DNA of 64,000 nucleotides from Hoeflea sp. 108 (lineage in GTDB: Bacteria; Pseudomonadota; Alphaproteobacteria; Rhizobiales; Rhizobiaceae), in contig NZ_KB890024.1 in NCBI RefSeq assembly GCF_000372965.1, forward strand, positions 5,048,304 to 5,112,303, read 5' to 3'. The translations under genes were made by a program, and so were the position numbers. The number at the start of each line of letters is the position of its first letter. Within the stretch, counting starts at the first letter, position 1. Shown here one piece after another: positions 1-7,464 of this stretch. Below the pieces are notes generated by a model that worked only from the letters and a program-made list of their open reading frames with translations, had not been told where the DNA came from and ran no database searches.

Positions 1-907
1 AGCGCTTCGGGCGCTGCAGCGCGTTGGCGTCGACACCACCGGTCAGGACCTTGCCGGATGACGGGACGACCGTGTTGTAGGCGCGGCCGAGACGGGTGAT
101 CGAATCGAGCAGGATGACGACGTCGCGGCCATGTTCGACCAGGCGCTTGGCCTTTTCGATGACCATTTCGGCGACCTGCACGTGGCGAACCGCCGGCTCG
201 TCGAAGGTCGAGGACACGACCTCGCCCTTCACCGAACGCTGCATGTCGGTCACTTCTTCCGGACGCTCGTCGATCAGAAGCACGATCAGATAACATTCGG
301 GGTGGTTCGTGGTGATCGAGTGCGCGATGTTCTGCAGCAGCACGGTCTTACCGGTGCGCGGCTGTGCCACGATCAGGGCGCGCTGACCCTTGCCGAGCGG
401 TGCCACCAGGTCGATTACGCGAGGCGAAATGTCCTTGGTGGTCGGGTTTTCGACCTCCATCTTCAGCCGTGACGTCGGATAAAGCGGCGTCAGGTTGTCG
501 AAGTGAATCTTGTGACGGATCTTTTCAGGATCGTCGAAATTGATCGTGTTGACCTTCAGCAGCGCGAAATAGCGCTCGCCCTCCTTGGGGCTGCGGATCG
601 GGCCTTCCACGGTATCGCCGGTCTTCAGAGAGAAGCGGCGGATCTGCGAGGGCGAGATGTAAATATCGTCAGGACCCGGCAAGTAATTGGCATTTGCCGA
701 ACGCAGGAAGCCAAAACCGTCCTGGAGAACCTCGACCACGCCATCACCGATGATCTCGATGTCCTGAGCCGCCAGCTTCTTGAGAATCGCAAACATCAGT
801 TCCTGCTTGCGCATCACGCTGGCGTTCTCGACCTCGAGCGATTCGGCGAAGGCGATCAGATCTGTCGGCTTCTTGTTCTTAAAATCCTGGAGTTTCATTT
901 CCTGCAT
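1..907 (-). CDS. rho: Transcription termination factor Rho (C-terminal part beyond the window)
   Basis: Rho is a hexameric RNA-dependent ATPase helicase that ends transcription of untranslated RNA. The reverse strand reads MQEMKLQDFKNKKP at the N-terminus, then the Rho N-terminal domain, the cold-shock-like RNA-binding fold, and the ATPase core with Walker A (PRTGKTVLLQN) and Walker B (VVILLDSITRLGRAYN). About 302 residues are present. The protein is cut by the window start shortly after the Q-loop region, so roughly the last 120 residues are missing. I use the ATG at 907; an in-frame ATG at 898 (MKLQDFKN) is equally possible and matches many relatives. It follows hemJ in the same direction, with 167 bp between them, and lies on the left side of the putative origin. 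Confidence 0.96.
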   Translation of the reverse strand, partial: MQEMKLQDFKNKKPTDLIAFAESLEVENASVMRKQELMFAILKKLAAQDIEIIGDGVVEVLQDGFGFLRSANANYLPGPDDIYISPSQIRRFSLKTGDTVEGPIRSPKEGERYFALLKVNTINFDDPEKIRHKIHFDNLTPLYPTSRLKMEVENPTTKDISPRVIDLVAPLGKGQRALIVAQPRTGKTVLLQNIAHSITTNHPECYLIVLLIDERPEEVTDMQRSVKGEVVSSTFDEPAVRHVQVAEMVIEKAKRLVEHGRDVVILLDSITRLGRAYNTVVPSSGKVLTGGVDANALQRPKR

Positions 908-1074
908 GAACGGACTCTGGGTGAGCGTGGGAAAATTTCTATCGGCATTTTGCGATAAACGCCGGGCGCGGCCAGTGTATGGAAATGGGGCGGCGCATGG
1001 CGGGAAGGAAGAACAGCGTTTTAGCCCCCTCGCATCGAAAGAGCAAGGCAAGCTCTAACAATTTTAAAAACAGC

Positions 1075-1614
1075 TCAGAACGGCTTGACGACAACCAGTA
1101 TCACGATGGCGATCATCAGAACCGTCGGGATCTCGTTGACGATGCGCCAGTGGCGCCCCGGCTTTTCGTTACGATCCTCGGCGAAGCGGCGCACCGAAGC
1201 CGATAGATAGCCATGCACGCCCGACAACAGCAACACGCAGGCGATCTTGGCGTGCAGCCAGCCGCCGGAGAAGCCGAAACCCTTCCAGGCAAGCCACAGG
1301 CCGAACACCCACGTGACGATCATCGCGGGGTTGATGATGGCGCGCAGCAGGCGGCGCTCCATCACCTTGAAGGTCTCCGACTGCACCGATCCCTTCTCGG
1401 CATCGACATGATAGACGAATAGCCTGGGCAGATAGAGCATCCCGGCCATCCAGGAGATCACGGCAATCACATGGATGGCCTTGGCCCAGAGGTAGAACCC
1501 GTCGCCGGCAAAGGCAAACAGCACGGCTGTCAGGGCGACGAGGACAACGATCGAGATGATCGCGCGTCGGGCCGCATTGCCGCTGCTCGAAACCGCCGGG
1601 TTCTGACTGCTCAT
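1075..1614 (-). CDS. hemJ: Protoporphyrinogen IX oxidase HemJ
   Basis: HemJ is an integral-membrane haem-binding enzyme that oxidises protoporphyrinogen IX to protoporphyrin IX in species lacking HemG/HemY. The 179-residue product fits the family length. After a short hydrophilic head (MSSQNPAVSSSG) it has four hydrophobic segments. The HVIAVISWMAGMLYLPRLFVYH segment carries the conserved His, Trp and Arg pattern of the CopD/HemJ family, and the LLRAIINPAMI and GGWLHAKI stretches follow. The ATG at 1614 overlaps the hemE stop by 4 bp (ATGA), so the two haem genes are translationally coupled. The long upstream reading frame in the same phase is a shadow of hemE. Family assignment is confident; the biochemical role is inferred from the family and the hemE neighbour. 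Confidence 0.93.
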   Translation of the reverse strand: MSSQNPAVSSSGNAARRAIISIVVLVALTAVLFAFAGDGFYLWAKAIHVIAVISWMAGMLYLPRLFVYHVDAEKGSVQSETFKVMERRLLRAIINPAMIVTWVFGLWLAWKGFGFSGGWLHAKIACVLLLSGVHGYLSASVRRFAEDRNEKPGRHWRIVNEIPTVLMIAIVILVVVKPF

Positions 1615-2645
1615 TGGCCTGTCGCCTTTCGCACCTGCTTCACCATCGCCTCGACATGCGCCACTGGCGTTTCCGGCGTGATGCCATGTCCAAGGTTGAA
1701 GATCAGCGGACCAGCGCCCAGAGCCTTCAGGATAGCGTCCACGCCCTCCTCCAGTGCCTTGCCGCCTGCCACCAGCCTCAGCGGGTCGAGATTGCCCTGC
1801 ACGGCACCCTCGGCCTGCAGCCGCCATGCCTGGCTCAACGGCACCGTCCAGTCGAGGCCAAGACCGTTGATGCCGGTGCGCTGCCGGTAGGCATCGAGCT
1901 GGGCACCAGCGCCCTTCGGGAAGCCGATGATCGGCACGTCTGGATAGACGGCCCTCACCTTGCGCACGATCTCGGCTACCGGCTTCACGCAGCACATCTC
2001 GAAGGTCGCCTCGTCGAGCACGCCCGACCAGGAATCGAAAATCTGCACCACGTCGGCGCCCGCCTCGATCTGGCGGATGAGATAGGCGGCAGAATGATCG
2101 GCGAGGATGGCGAGCAGCTTTTTCATCGCCTCTGGCTCGCGATAGGCAAACAGCCTTGCCGGCGCCTGATCGGGCGTACCGTGACCGGCGATCATATAGG
2201 TGGCGACGGTCCAGGGCGCACCGCAGAAGCCGATCAGCGTCGTCTTCTCGGGCAGTTCGCGCCGCAGCCGGCGCACGGTCTCGTAAACCGGTTCGAGATT
2301 CACGTGAAACGTTTCGCCGTCGAGGGCGTCGATGCCCTGGGGCGTGATCGGGGTCATCAGCGGTCCCCGACCCTCTTCGAAGCGGAGATCGCGGCCGAGC
2401 GCATGTGGCACCACGAGAATGTCGGAAAACAGGATCGAGGCATCGAAATCGAAGCGCCGGATCGGCTGCAGCGTCACTTCGACGGCGAAATCGGGATTGT
2501 AGCAGAGGTCGAGGAAACTTCCGGCCGTCTTTCGCGTTTCACGGTACTCGGGAAGATAGCGGCCTGCCTGCCGCATCATCCAGAGCGGAGGAACCTCAAA
2601 GCTCTCGCCTTTGAGGACCTGGAGAACAGAGCGTTTCACGGGCAT
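1611..2645 (-). CDS. hemE: Uroporphyrinogen decarboxylase
   Basis: HemE decarboxylates the four acetate side chains of uroporphyrinogen III to give coproporphyrinogen III in the cytoplasmic haem pathway. The protein has the URO-D signature WMMRQAGRYLPEYR near residue 25, the SDILVVPHALG loop, and GFCGAPWTVATYM. It is a complete single-domain protein of about 344 residues. I chose the ATG at 2645 (MPVKRSVLQVL) because an AGGAAAG-type ribosome binding site lies about 9 bases upstream. An ATG 24 bases earlier (2669, MASGKRGS) is possible but has no clear ribosome site. hemE is the last gene before the putative origin, and its 5' end abuts an AT-rich stretch. In Caulobacter the origin also lies next to hemE. 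Confidence 0.95.
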   Translation of the reverse strand: MPVKRSVLQVLKGESFEVPPLWMMRQAGRYLPEYRETRKTAGSFLDLCYNPDFAVEVTLQPIRRFDFDASILFSDILVVPHALGRDLRFEEGRGPLMTPITPQGIDALDGETFHVNLEPVYETVRRLRRELPEKTTLIGFCGAPWTVATYMIAGHGTPDQAPARLFAYREPEAMKKLLAILADHSAAYLIRQIEAGADVVQIFDSWSGVLDEATFEMCCVKPVAEIVRKVRAVYPDVPIIGFPKGAGAQLDAYRQRTGINGLGLDWTVPLSQAWRLQAEGAVQGNLDPLRLVAGGKALEEGVDAILKALGAGPLIFNLGHGITPETPVAHVEAMVKQVRKATGQ

Positions 2646-2693
2646 CGAGCCTCGCTTTCCTGAAGCCATCTTTAAACAAAAATCTATTTTGAA

Positions 2694-2717
2694 AGAGTCT
2701 TCTAATTCTTAGACTCT
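2694..2717. repeat. Inverted repeat with a GANTC site in each arm, inside putative oriC
   Basis: The arms AGAGTCT (2694-2700) and AGACTCT (2711-2717) are perfect reverse complements around a 10-base AT-rich spacer. Each arm contains a GANTC site (GAGTC and GACTC), the target of the alphaproteobacterial cell-cycle methyltransferase CcrM. Another GANTC follows at 2722-2726. The repeat borders the AT-rich segment, so it may be a binding site for an origin regulator or part of the unwinding region. The symmetry is seen directly; the role is inferred. Confidence 0.6.
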
Positions 2718-2823
2718 GTTGGAATCGAGGATTGGCATCTGTCCATAGGAGGCCTCTGATTTCCACTTGTCATAGTGACGCGCGGTCAATTTGGCCACTG
2801 GGGAAAACTCCGTGAGCGCTTCC

Positions 2824-2841
2824 GATTCAATCATCTGAATC
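2824..2841. repeat. Second inverted repeat carrying two GANTC sites, inside putative oriC
   Basis: GATTCA (2824-2829) and TGAATC (2836-2841) are perfect reverse complements six bases apart, and each includes a GANTC site. A sixth site (GATTC) lies at 2872-2876. This is a second symmetric pair of possible CcrM targets, 107 bases from the first one. No known regulator is assigned to this spacing. Confidence 0.5.
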
Positions 2842-3010
2842 AAAGTCCTAGCGGGTCAAGGCAGCGGTGCTGATTCTGTGGGTAGCGGAGGACAGAAAAA
2901 CTATCCCCACAATACTCCCCGCCGCGGAAACCAAACCGACAGCAGACCGAATTGTGGACAAACAGGCATCTGATACAGTCCACCCAGTCGCTTCGGGCCA
3001 AACCCGCCCT

Positions 3011-3019
3011 TTATCCACA
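3011..3019 (+). promoter_or_regulatory. Perfect DnaA box
   Basis: TTATCCACA matches the consensus DnaA box at all nine positions. It lies 27 bases before the ppsR start codon. A weaker box (TTGGCCACA) follows directly at 3021-3029. DnaA bound here could both initiate replication and affect ppsR transcription. Confidence 0.75.
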
Positions 3020-3045
3020 TTTGGCCACAGGCCCGGACATCTGCT

Positions 3046-3867
3046 GTGAACAAACCTCAGAGCTTCTTCCACCTGCACCTGATTTCCGACGCCACCGGCG
3101 AGACGCTTTTGGCCGCCGGCCGCGCTGCGTCCGCGCAATACAAGGACGCGCGCGCCATCGAGCATATCTATCCGCTGATCCGCACGGAGAAGCAGCTGAT
3201 GAAGGTGTTCGAGGACATCGATCAGGAACCGGGCATCGTCCTCTATACTGTCGTCGACCAGCACCTGGCTGCCATCATCGACAGCCGTTGCGCCGCAATG
3301 GGCCTGCCCTGCGTTTCAGTGCTGGAGCCAGTGCTTTCGGTGTTCCAGTCATATCTCGGCGCACCCGCCGGCCGTCGCGTCGGCGCCCAGCACGTTCTCG
3401 ACGCCGAATATTTCCGCCGCATCGATGCGCTCAATTTCACCATGGAACATGACGACGGGCAGCTGCCGACGGACATGGAACAGGCCGATGTGGTGCTGAT
3501 CGGCATTTCCAGGACGTCGAAGACGCCGACCAGCATCTATCTAGCCAATCGCGGCATCAAGACCGCCAACATTCCCATCGTGCTTGGCGTACCGGTGCCC
3601 GACAGCCTGATCCAGGCCAAGGGTCCGCTCGTCGTCGGTCTGGTGGCGACCGCCGAACGCATCTCGCATGTTCGCCAGAACCGCATCCTCGGCCAGACCA
3701 TGGCTTTTGACGCCCAGGACTATGTCGACCGTGCCGCGATCTCGGAGGAACTGTCCTATGCCCGGCAGATCTGCACTCGTCACAACTGGCCGATGATCGA
3801 CGTCAGCCGCCGTTCGATCGAAGAAACGGCGGCCGCAATCGTTGCCCTGCGCAACAAGAGCCGGTAG
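3046..3867 (+). CDS. ppsR: Kinase/pyrophosphorylase, PPSR family (DUF299; RP001 homologue)
   Basis: Family members add and remove phosphate on pyruvate phosphate dikinase or phosphoenolpyruvate synthase, using ADP or pyrophosphate. The 273-residue product has the N-terminal HLHLISDATGET motif, the YTVVDQHLAAIID region, and the P-loop-like GISRTSKTPTSIYLANRG segment near residues 152-170. This is the full family length. The start is GTG at 3046, since the reading frame begins MNKPQSFFHLHL. The start codon lies within a DnaA-like box (3045-3053). In Caulobacter and Rickettsia the homologue (RP001) borders the origin, which is the basis for calling oriC here. Which dikinase it targets cannot be told from this window. 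Confidence 0.92.
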   Translation: MNKPQSFFHLHLISDATGETLLAAGRAASAQYKDARAIEHIYPLIRTEKQLMKVFEDIDQEPGIVLYTVVDQHLAAIIDSRCAAMGLPCVSVLEPVLSVFQSYLGAPAGRRVGAQHVLDAEYFRRIDALNFTMEHDDGQLPTDMEQADVVLIGISRTSKTPTSIYLANRGIKTANIPIVLGVPVPDSLIQAKGPLVVGLVATAERISHVRQNRILGQTMAFDAQDYVDRAAISEELSYARQICTRHNWPMIDVSRRSIEETAAAIVALRNKSR

Positions 3868-3924
3868 GACCTCGGGACTGTCCACGCTGATGATGAGCCC
3901 GTGCGGCTCGCGGGAGGTAAAACC

Positions 3925-4524
3925 ATGACCGAAAAAATCATCCTGGCGTCCGGAAGCCCTTTCCGGAAGAAGCTGCTCGAAAATGCCGGCATAGAAGTCG
4001 AAGCAATTCCCGCCGATCTCGACGAGCGCGCGCTCGAAGCCCCATTGGCGGAAAGTGGTGCCTCGCCTGAAGACGTGGCGATGGTGCTCGCCGAGGCCAA
4101 GGCAGTCGCCGTCAGCGAGGAGCATCCCGGCAGGCTGGTGCTCGGCTGTGACCAGACGCTGTCACTCGGCGACGAGGTGTTCCACAAGCCAGATGACATG
4201 GAGGGCGCCCGCCGCCACCTGCTCAAGCTTTCAGGTAAGACGCATCATCTGAACAGCGCCGTGGTGCTGGTGCGCGACGGCGAAACGCTGTGGCGCCATG
4301 TCGGCATCGCCTCGCTGACGATGAGAAAGCTCGATCCGGCCTTCATCGGCCGCCATCTCGCCCGCGTCGGCGACAAGGCACTGTCGAGTGTCGGCGCCTA
4401 TCAGATCGAGGGCGAAGGCATCCAGCTGTTCGACAAGGTCGAGGGCGACTATTTCACCATCGTCGGCCTTCCTCTGCTGCCGGTACTGGAAGAACTCAGG
4501 AAACTCGGCGCGATCGATGGCTGA
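3925..4524 (+). CDS. maf: Maf-like nucleoside triphosphate pyrophosphatase
   Basis: Maf proteins hydrolyse non-canonical or modified nucleotides and act as housecleaning enzymes. The 199-residue protein begins MTEKIILASGSPFRKKLL, has the CDQTL active-site segment near residue 73, GAYQIEG near residue 155, and GDYFTIVGLPLLPVL at the end. All are family hallmarks. I place the start at the ATG at 3925, which has a clear GGGAGGT ribosome site 7 bases upstream. The in-frame GTG at 3901 lies before that site and is unlikely. The 3' end overlaps aroE by 8 bases. maf follows ppsR in what looks like one rightward operon through coaE. Confidence 0.93.
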   Translation: MTEKIILASGSPFRKKLLENAGIEVEAIPADLDERALEAPLAESGASPEDVAMVLAEAKAVAVSEEHPGRLVLGCDQTLSLGDEVFHKPDDMEGARRHLLKLSGKTHHLNSAVVLVRDGETLWRHVGIASLTMRKLDPAFIGRHLARVGDKALSSVGAYQIEGEGIQLFDKVEGDYFTIVGLPLLPVLEELRKLGAIDG

Positions 4525-5353
4525 ACTGAACGCATTCGTCTGCGGGCATCCGATCGCCCATTCTCGCTCGCCCAAGATCCACGGTCACTGGCTGGCGCAT
4601 TACGGCATCGACGGCAGCTATCGCGCCATCGATGTCGCGCCTGCCGACTTCCCGGCTTTCCTGAAAGGTCTGGCCGAGGCCGGCTTGCGGGGAGGCAATG
4701 TCACCATTCCGCACAAGGAGGTGGCCTTCGCTTCTGTCCAGCGCCGCGATGAGGCGGCCGAACAGATCGGCGCCGTCAACACAGTCTGGCTCGAGGATGG
4801 CGTGCTCTGGGGCGGCAATACCGATGCTTATGGCTTTGCTGCCAATCTCGACCATCTGTCCCCTGGATGGGATGGCGGCGACGTCGTCGTGGTGCTGGGC
4901 GCCGGCGGGGCATCGCGCGCGATCATCCACGCGCTCAAGCAGCGCGGCTTCAAGGACATCAGGATCGTCAACCGCACGGTCGAACGGGCTGAGGAGCTGG
5001 CGCGCCAGTTTGGTACCGAGGTCTCGGCGCATCCCCAGTCGGCGACGCATGAACTTCTCGCTGATGCATCGCTGCTGGTGAACACCACCGCGCTCGGAAT
5101 GCATGGCAATGAGGGCCTGCCGGCCGATCCCGCCGGCCTGCCCGACCATGCCATCGTCACCGACATCGTCTATGTGCCGCTCGAAACGCCTTTGCTCGCT
5201 GCAGCCCGGGCGCGCGGCCTCAGGACCGTCGATGGCCTCGGCATGCTGCTGCACCAGGCCGTTCCCGGCTTCGAGCGCTGGTTCGGCAAACGCCCCGAGG
5301 TCACGGCCGAGCTGCGCAACATGATCGTCGCCGACCTGGACGCCAAGAAATGA
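4517..5353 (+). CDS. aroE: Shikimate dehydrogenase
   Basis: AroE reduces 3-dehydroshikimate to shikimate with NADPH in the pathway to aromatic amino acids. The 278-residue protein has the substrate motif HPIAHSRSPKIHG near residues 11-23, the catalytic lysine in NVTIPHK near residue 66, the GGNTDAYGF motif, and the nucleotide-binding GAGGASRA loop followed by NRTVERA. The ATG at 4517 lies inside the end of maf. The stop overlaps the coaE start by 4 bp (ATGA). The longer frame running back to 4388 is only a maf shadow. This maf-aroE-coaE-dnaQ order is common next to the origin in this order. Confidence 0.95.
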   Translation: MAELNAFVCGHPIAHSRSPKIHGHWLAHYGIDGSYRAIDVAPADFPAFLKGLAEAGLRGGNVTIPHKEVAFASVQRRDEAAEQIGAVNTVWLEDGVLWGGNTDAYGFAANLDHLSPGWDGGDVVVVLGAGGASRAIIHALKQRGFKDIRIVNRTVERAEELARQFGTEVSAHPQSATHELLADASLLVNTTALGMHGNEGLPADPAGLPDHAIVTDIVYVPLETPLLAAARARGLRTVDGLGMLLHQAVPGFERWFGKRPEVTAELRNMIVADLDAKK

Positions 5354-5940
5354 TCGTGCTTGGGCTGACCGGTTCGATCGGCATGGGCAAGTCGACCACG
5401 GCGAAGATGTTCGTCGAGGCCGGGGTGCCGGTGCACGATTCCGATGAGGCCGTGCATCGCTTGTACGCCGGCGAGGCGGCACCTTTGATCGAGGCTGCTT
5501 TCCCGGGAACGGTGAAGGATGACGTCGTCGACCGCACTGAGCTGTCCCGCCGTGTGCTGGGCGATGCGGCCGCGCTGAAAAGGCTGGAAGGCATCGTCCA
5601 TCCGCTCGTCCGGGCCGACGCCAGCGCTTTCCTCGAGCGCAGCCGTGCTGCTGGCTCAGCCATCGCCGTGCTCGACATCCCGCTTCTGTTCGAGACGGCT
5701 GGACGGGCCCGCGTCGACAAGGTGGTGGTGGTGACCGCCCCTGCCGACATCCAGCGCGAGCGCGTGCTGGCGCGGCCGGGCATGACGGAAACGAAATTCG
5801 AGGCGATCCTGGCCAAGCAGGTGCCCGATGCTGAAAAGCGCAAGCTCGCCGACTATATTGTCGATACCGGCCAGGGGCTCGAGCCAGCCCGTGCCGCAGT
5901 GCGGGCCATCATTGCCGATTTGACGGTGGGAAAGCCCTGA
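5350..5940 (+). CDS. coaE: Dephospho-CoA kinase
   Basis: CoaE phosphorylates the 3'-hydroxyl of dephospho-CoA, the last step of coenzyme A synthesis. The 196-residue protein has the P-loop GSIGMGKST near residues 8-16, the DSDEAVHRLY segment, the GIVHPLVRAD motif, and LDIPLLFETAGRARVDKV. Length and order of motifs are normal for the family. It overlaps aroE by 4 bp, so its translation is probably coupled to aroE. Pantothenate kinase, which acts at the first step, is encoded separately at 20265-21227. Confidence 0.95.
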   Translation: MIVLGLTGSIGMGKSTTAKMFVEAGVPVHDSDEAVHRLYAGEAAPLIEAAFPGTVKDDVVDRTELSRRVLGDAAALKRLEGIVHPLVRADASAFLERSRAAGSAIAVLDIPLLFETAGRARVDKVVVVTAPADIQRERVLARPGMTETKFEAILAKQVPDAEKRKLADYIVDTGQGLEPARAAVRAIIADLTVGKP

Positions 5941-5995
5941 GCAGGCGAACTGCCGCACTTGTCCCCCGGCTGTCCGGGAGGGCATGCTCGGCAAA

Positions 5996-6041
5996 AGCAT
6001 GATCGCGGAACGTGGACGCCGGTTTCCGGCGGGATCATGCT
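5996..6041. repeat. Interspersed palindromic element upstream of dnaQ
   Basis: The outer arms AGCATGATC (5996-6004) and GATCATGCT (6033-6041) are perfect reverse complements. An inner hairpin GCCGG-TTT-CCGGC spans 6018-6030. From memory, intergenic palindromes with AGCATGATC-type ends and a GGTTTTCGG-like centre are abundant in Mesorhizobium and relatives. This copy fills the coaE-dnaQ gap. It also creates an ATG at 6037 in frame with dnaQ, which makes that ATG a doubtful start. Confidence 0.65.
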
Positions 6042-6063
6042 CACACAAAGAGAGAAGCACGAC

Positions 6064-6780
6064 TTGCGCGAAATCATTTTCGATACCGAAACGACCGGCC
6101 TCGACAACCGCGAGGATCGCCTGATCGAAATCGGCTGCATCGAGCTGGACAATCGCTTCCCGACGGGCCGCACCTTCCACAAATACATCAACCCGCAGGG
6201 GCGCTCGGTGCATCCCGACGCGCAGGAAGTGCACGGCATCTCCAATGCCGATCTCGAAGGCAAGCCGATCTTCTCCGAGATCCTGCAGGAGTTTCTCGAT
6301 TTCATCGACGGCGCCAAGCTCGTCGCTCACAATGCCAGCTTCGATATCGGCTTCATCAATGCCGAGTTTGCCCGGCTCGACGTGCCGCCTGTCGATCCAG
6401 GGCTGGTCATCGACACACTGGCGCTCGCCCGCCGCAAGCATCCGATGGGCCCCAATTCGCTCGACGCGCTGTGCCGACGCTATGGCATCGACAACAGCCG
6501 CCGCACCAAGCACGGCGCGTTGCTCGACTCCGAACTGCTGGCCGAGGTCTATATCGAGCTCATCGGCGGCAAGCAGGCGGCACTTGTGCTCGACAGCGCC
6601 TCGTCTTCAACTGGCAATGGCCGCAATGCCGTCGAACTCGACATCGTCATCGCGACGCGTCCGGAGCCCCTGCCCTCGCGGCTGAGCGAGACGGAGATTG
6701 CGGCGCACGGAAAGTTGGTTGGCGAACTCGGCGAAAAGGCAATCTGGGCCAAGCTTCTGGCGCCTGCCGAAGCGAGCTGA
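6064..6780 (+). CDS. dnaQ: DNA polymerase III epsilon subunit (3'-5' proofreading exonuclease)
   Basis: DnaQ is the proofreading exonuclease of the replicative polymerase core. The protein shows Exo I (DTETTGLDN, residues 6-14), Exo II (HNASFDIGFIN) and Exo III (HGALLDSELLAEVY), with all DEDDh residues present. The C-terminal tail carries the predicted alpha-subunit contact region. I chose the TTG at 6064 (MREIIFDTETTG), which gives 238 residues, because it has a purine-rich AAAGAGAGAAG site 6 bases upstream and matches the usual start in relatives. The alternative ATG at 6037 lies within a palindromic repeat and would add nine residues. The gene follows coaE by 123 bp. Confidence 0.93.
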   Translation: MREIIFDTETTGLDNREDRLIEIGCIELDNRFPTGRTFHKYINPQGRSVHPDAQEVHGISNADLEGKPIFSEILQEFLDFIDGAKLVAHNASFDIGFINAEFARLDVPPVDPGLVIDTLALARRKHPMGPNSLDALCRRYGIDNSRRTKHGALLDSELLAEVYIELIGGKQAALVLDSASSSTGNGRNAVELDIVIATRPEPLPSRLSETEIAAHGKLVGELGEKAIWAKLLAPAEAS

Positions 6781-6818
6781 CGGCCGGTCGAGCCGCCCGA
6801 TTTCCACAGGATGCACCC

Positions 6819-6852
6819 AAAAAAAAGAAAAGCCCGGCACATGGCCGGGCTT
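6819..6852 (-). terminator. Intrinsic terminator of secB (stem may also serve dnaQ)
   Basis: The stem GCCCGGC (6832-6838) and GCCGGGC (6844-6850) encloses a 5-base loop and extends by A-T pairs on both sides. Read on the reverse strand it is followed by a T-rich run from an A tract at 6819-6829, which is a classic Rho-independent terminator for secB. On the forward strand only a short TT follows, so use by dnaQ is less certain. Confidence 0.85.
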
Positions 6853-6880
6853 CTGCATTCTGGTCGCCTGAAGCGAGGTC

Positions 6881-7369
6881 TTAGCTGGCCTTGACCTTCG
6901 AGGCAGCCTGTTCCTCGGCGATCTTCTGCTGGAACATCTGAGCGAAATCGATCGGATCGAGCATCAGCGGCGGGAAGCCACCGTTGCGGGTCGCCTCGGC
7001 GATGATCTGGCGCGCGAACGGGAACAGCAGGCGCGGGCACTCGATGAAGAGCAGCGGCAGCATGTGTTCCTGCGGGAAGCCGTCGATGCGGAACACGCCG
7101 CCATAGACCAGCTCTACGTTGAACAGCACTTCCTTGTCGAAGGCTGCCTTGGCGTTCAGCGTCAGGTTGACGTCGAACTGCTTGTCCGTCATCGGGTTGG
7201 CGTTGACGTTGACGTTGATGTTGATGCCGGGGGCCTGGTCGCGGCCGCGCAGCGAGTTCGGCGCGCCGGGGCTCTCGAAGGAGAAGTCCTTCACATACTG
7301 AGCCAGCACGTTCAGCGTGGGCTGCTGTGCGTTACCGTTGCCGTTGGCGCCGTCTTCGTTGTTGGCCAT
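6881..7369 (-). CDS. secB: Protein-export chaperone SecB
   Basis: SecB is a tetrameric cytoplasmic chaperone that keeps preproteins unfolded and delivers them to SecA. The 162-residue protein has a polar Asn/Gly-rich head, then the SecB core with LAQYVKDFSFESPGAP, LNAKAAFDKEVLFNVELVYGGVF, the LLFIECPRLLFPFARQIIAEAT helix, and GGFPPLMLDPIDF. All are hallmark segments. The start is the ATG at 7369. The much longer frame reading back to about 8008 runs through the fxsA region in another phase and is not real. A strong terminator lies just downstream. Confidence 0.96.
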   Translation of the reverse strand: MANNEDGANGNGNAQQPTLNVLAQYVKDFSFESPGAPNSLRGRDQAPGININVNVNANPMTDKQFDVNLTLNAKAAFDKEVLFNVELVYGGVFRIDGFPQEHMLPLLFIECPRLLFPFARQIIAEATRNGGFPPLMLDPIDFAQMFQQKIAEEQAASKVKAS

Positions 7370-7464
7370 AAGCCCTTGTCCTCTTGGCTCGGCCGTCATG
7401 CGGCCTATTGGAAGTGGCGCGTTGGCTACCATGCCCGGCCTGTCAAGACAAGGTTTTGCCGGCG

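Larger units (their letters stand above)
2646..3045. other. oriC: Putative chromosomal replication origin (oriC) between hemE and ppsR
   Basis: This 400-bp gap has no convincing gene. It holds an AT-rich segment at about 2668-2712 that could be the unwinding element, a perfect DnaA box TTATCCACA at 3011-3019, and one-mismatch boxes on the reverse strand at 2953-2961 (TTGTCCACA) and 3045-3053 (TTGTTCACA). Weaker matches lie at 2877-2885 and 3021-3029. There are six GANTC sites, two of them in a perfect inverted repeat. Genes on both sides point away from it. In Caulobacter the origin lies between hemE and RP001, a homologue of the ppsR gene here, and the Sinorhizobium origin is also near hemE. 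That is family knowledge; function here is inferred. Confidence 0.82.

Noticed and set aside
1040..1056. Terminator for hemJ (AGAGC...GCTCT)
   Set aside because: The stem has only 5 bp and lacks a T tract in the reverse direction, so it is too weak to call.
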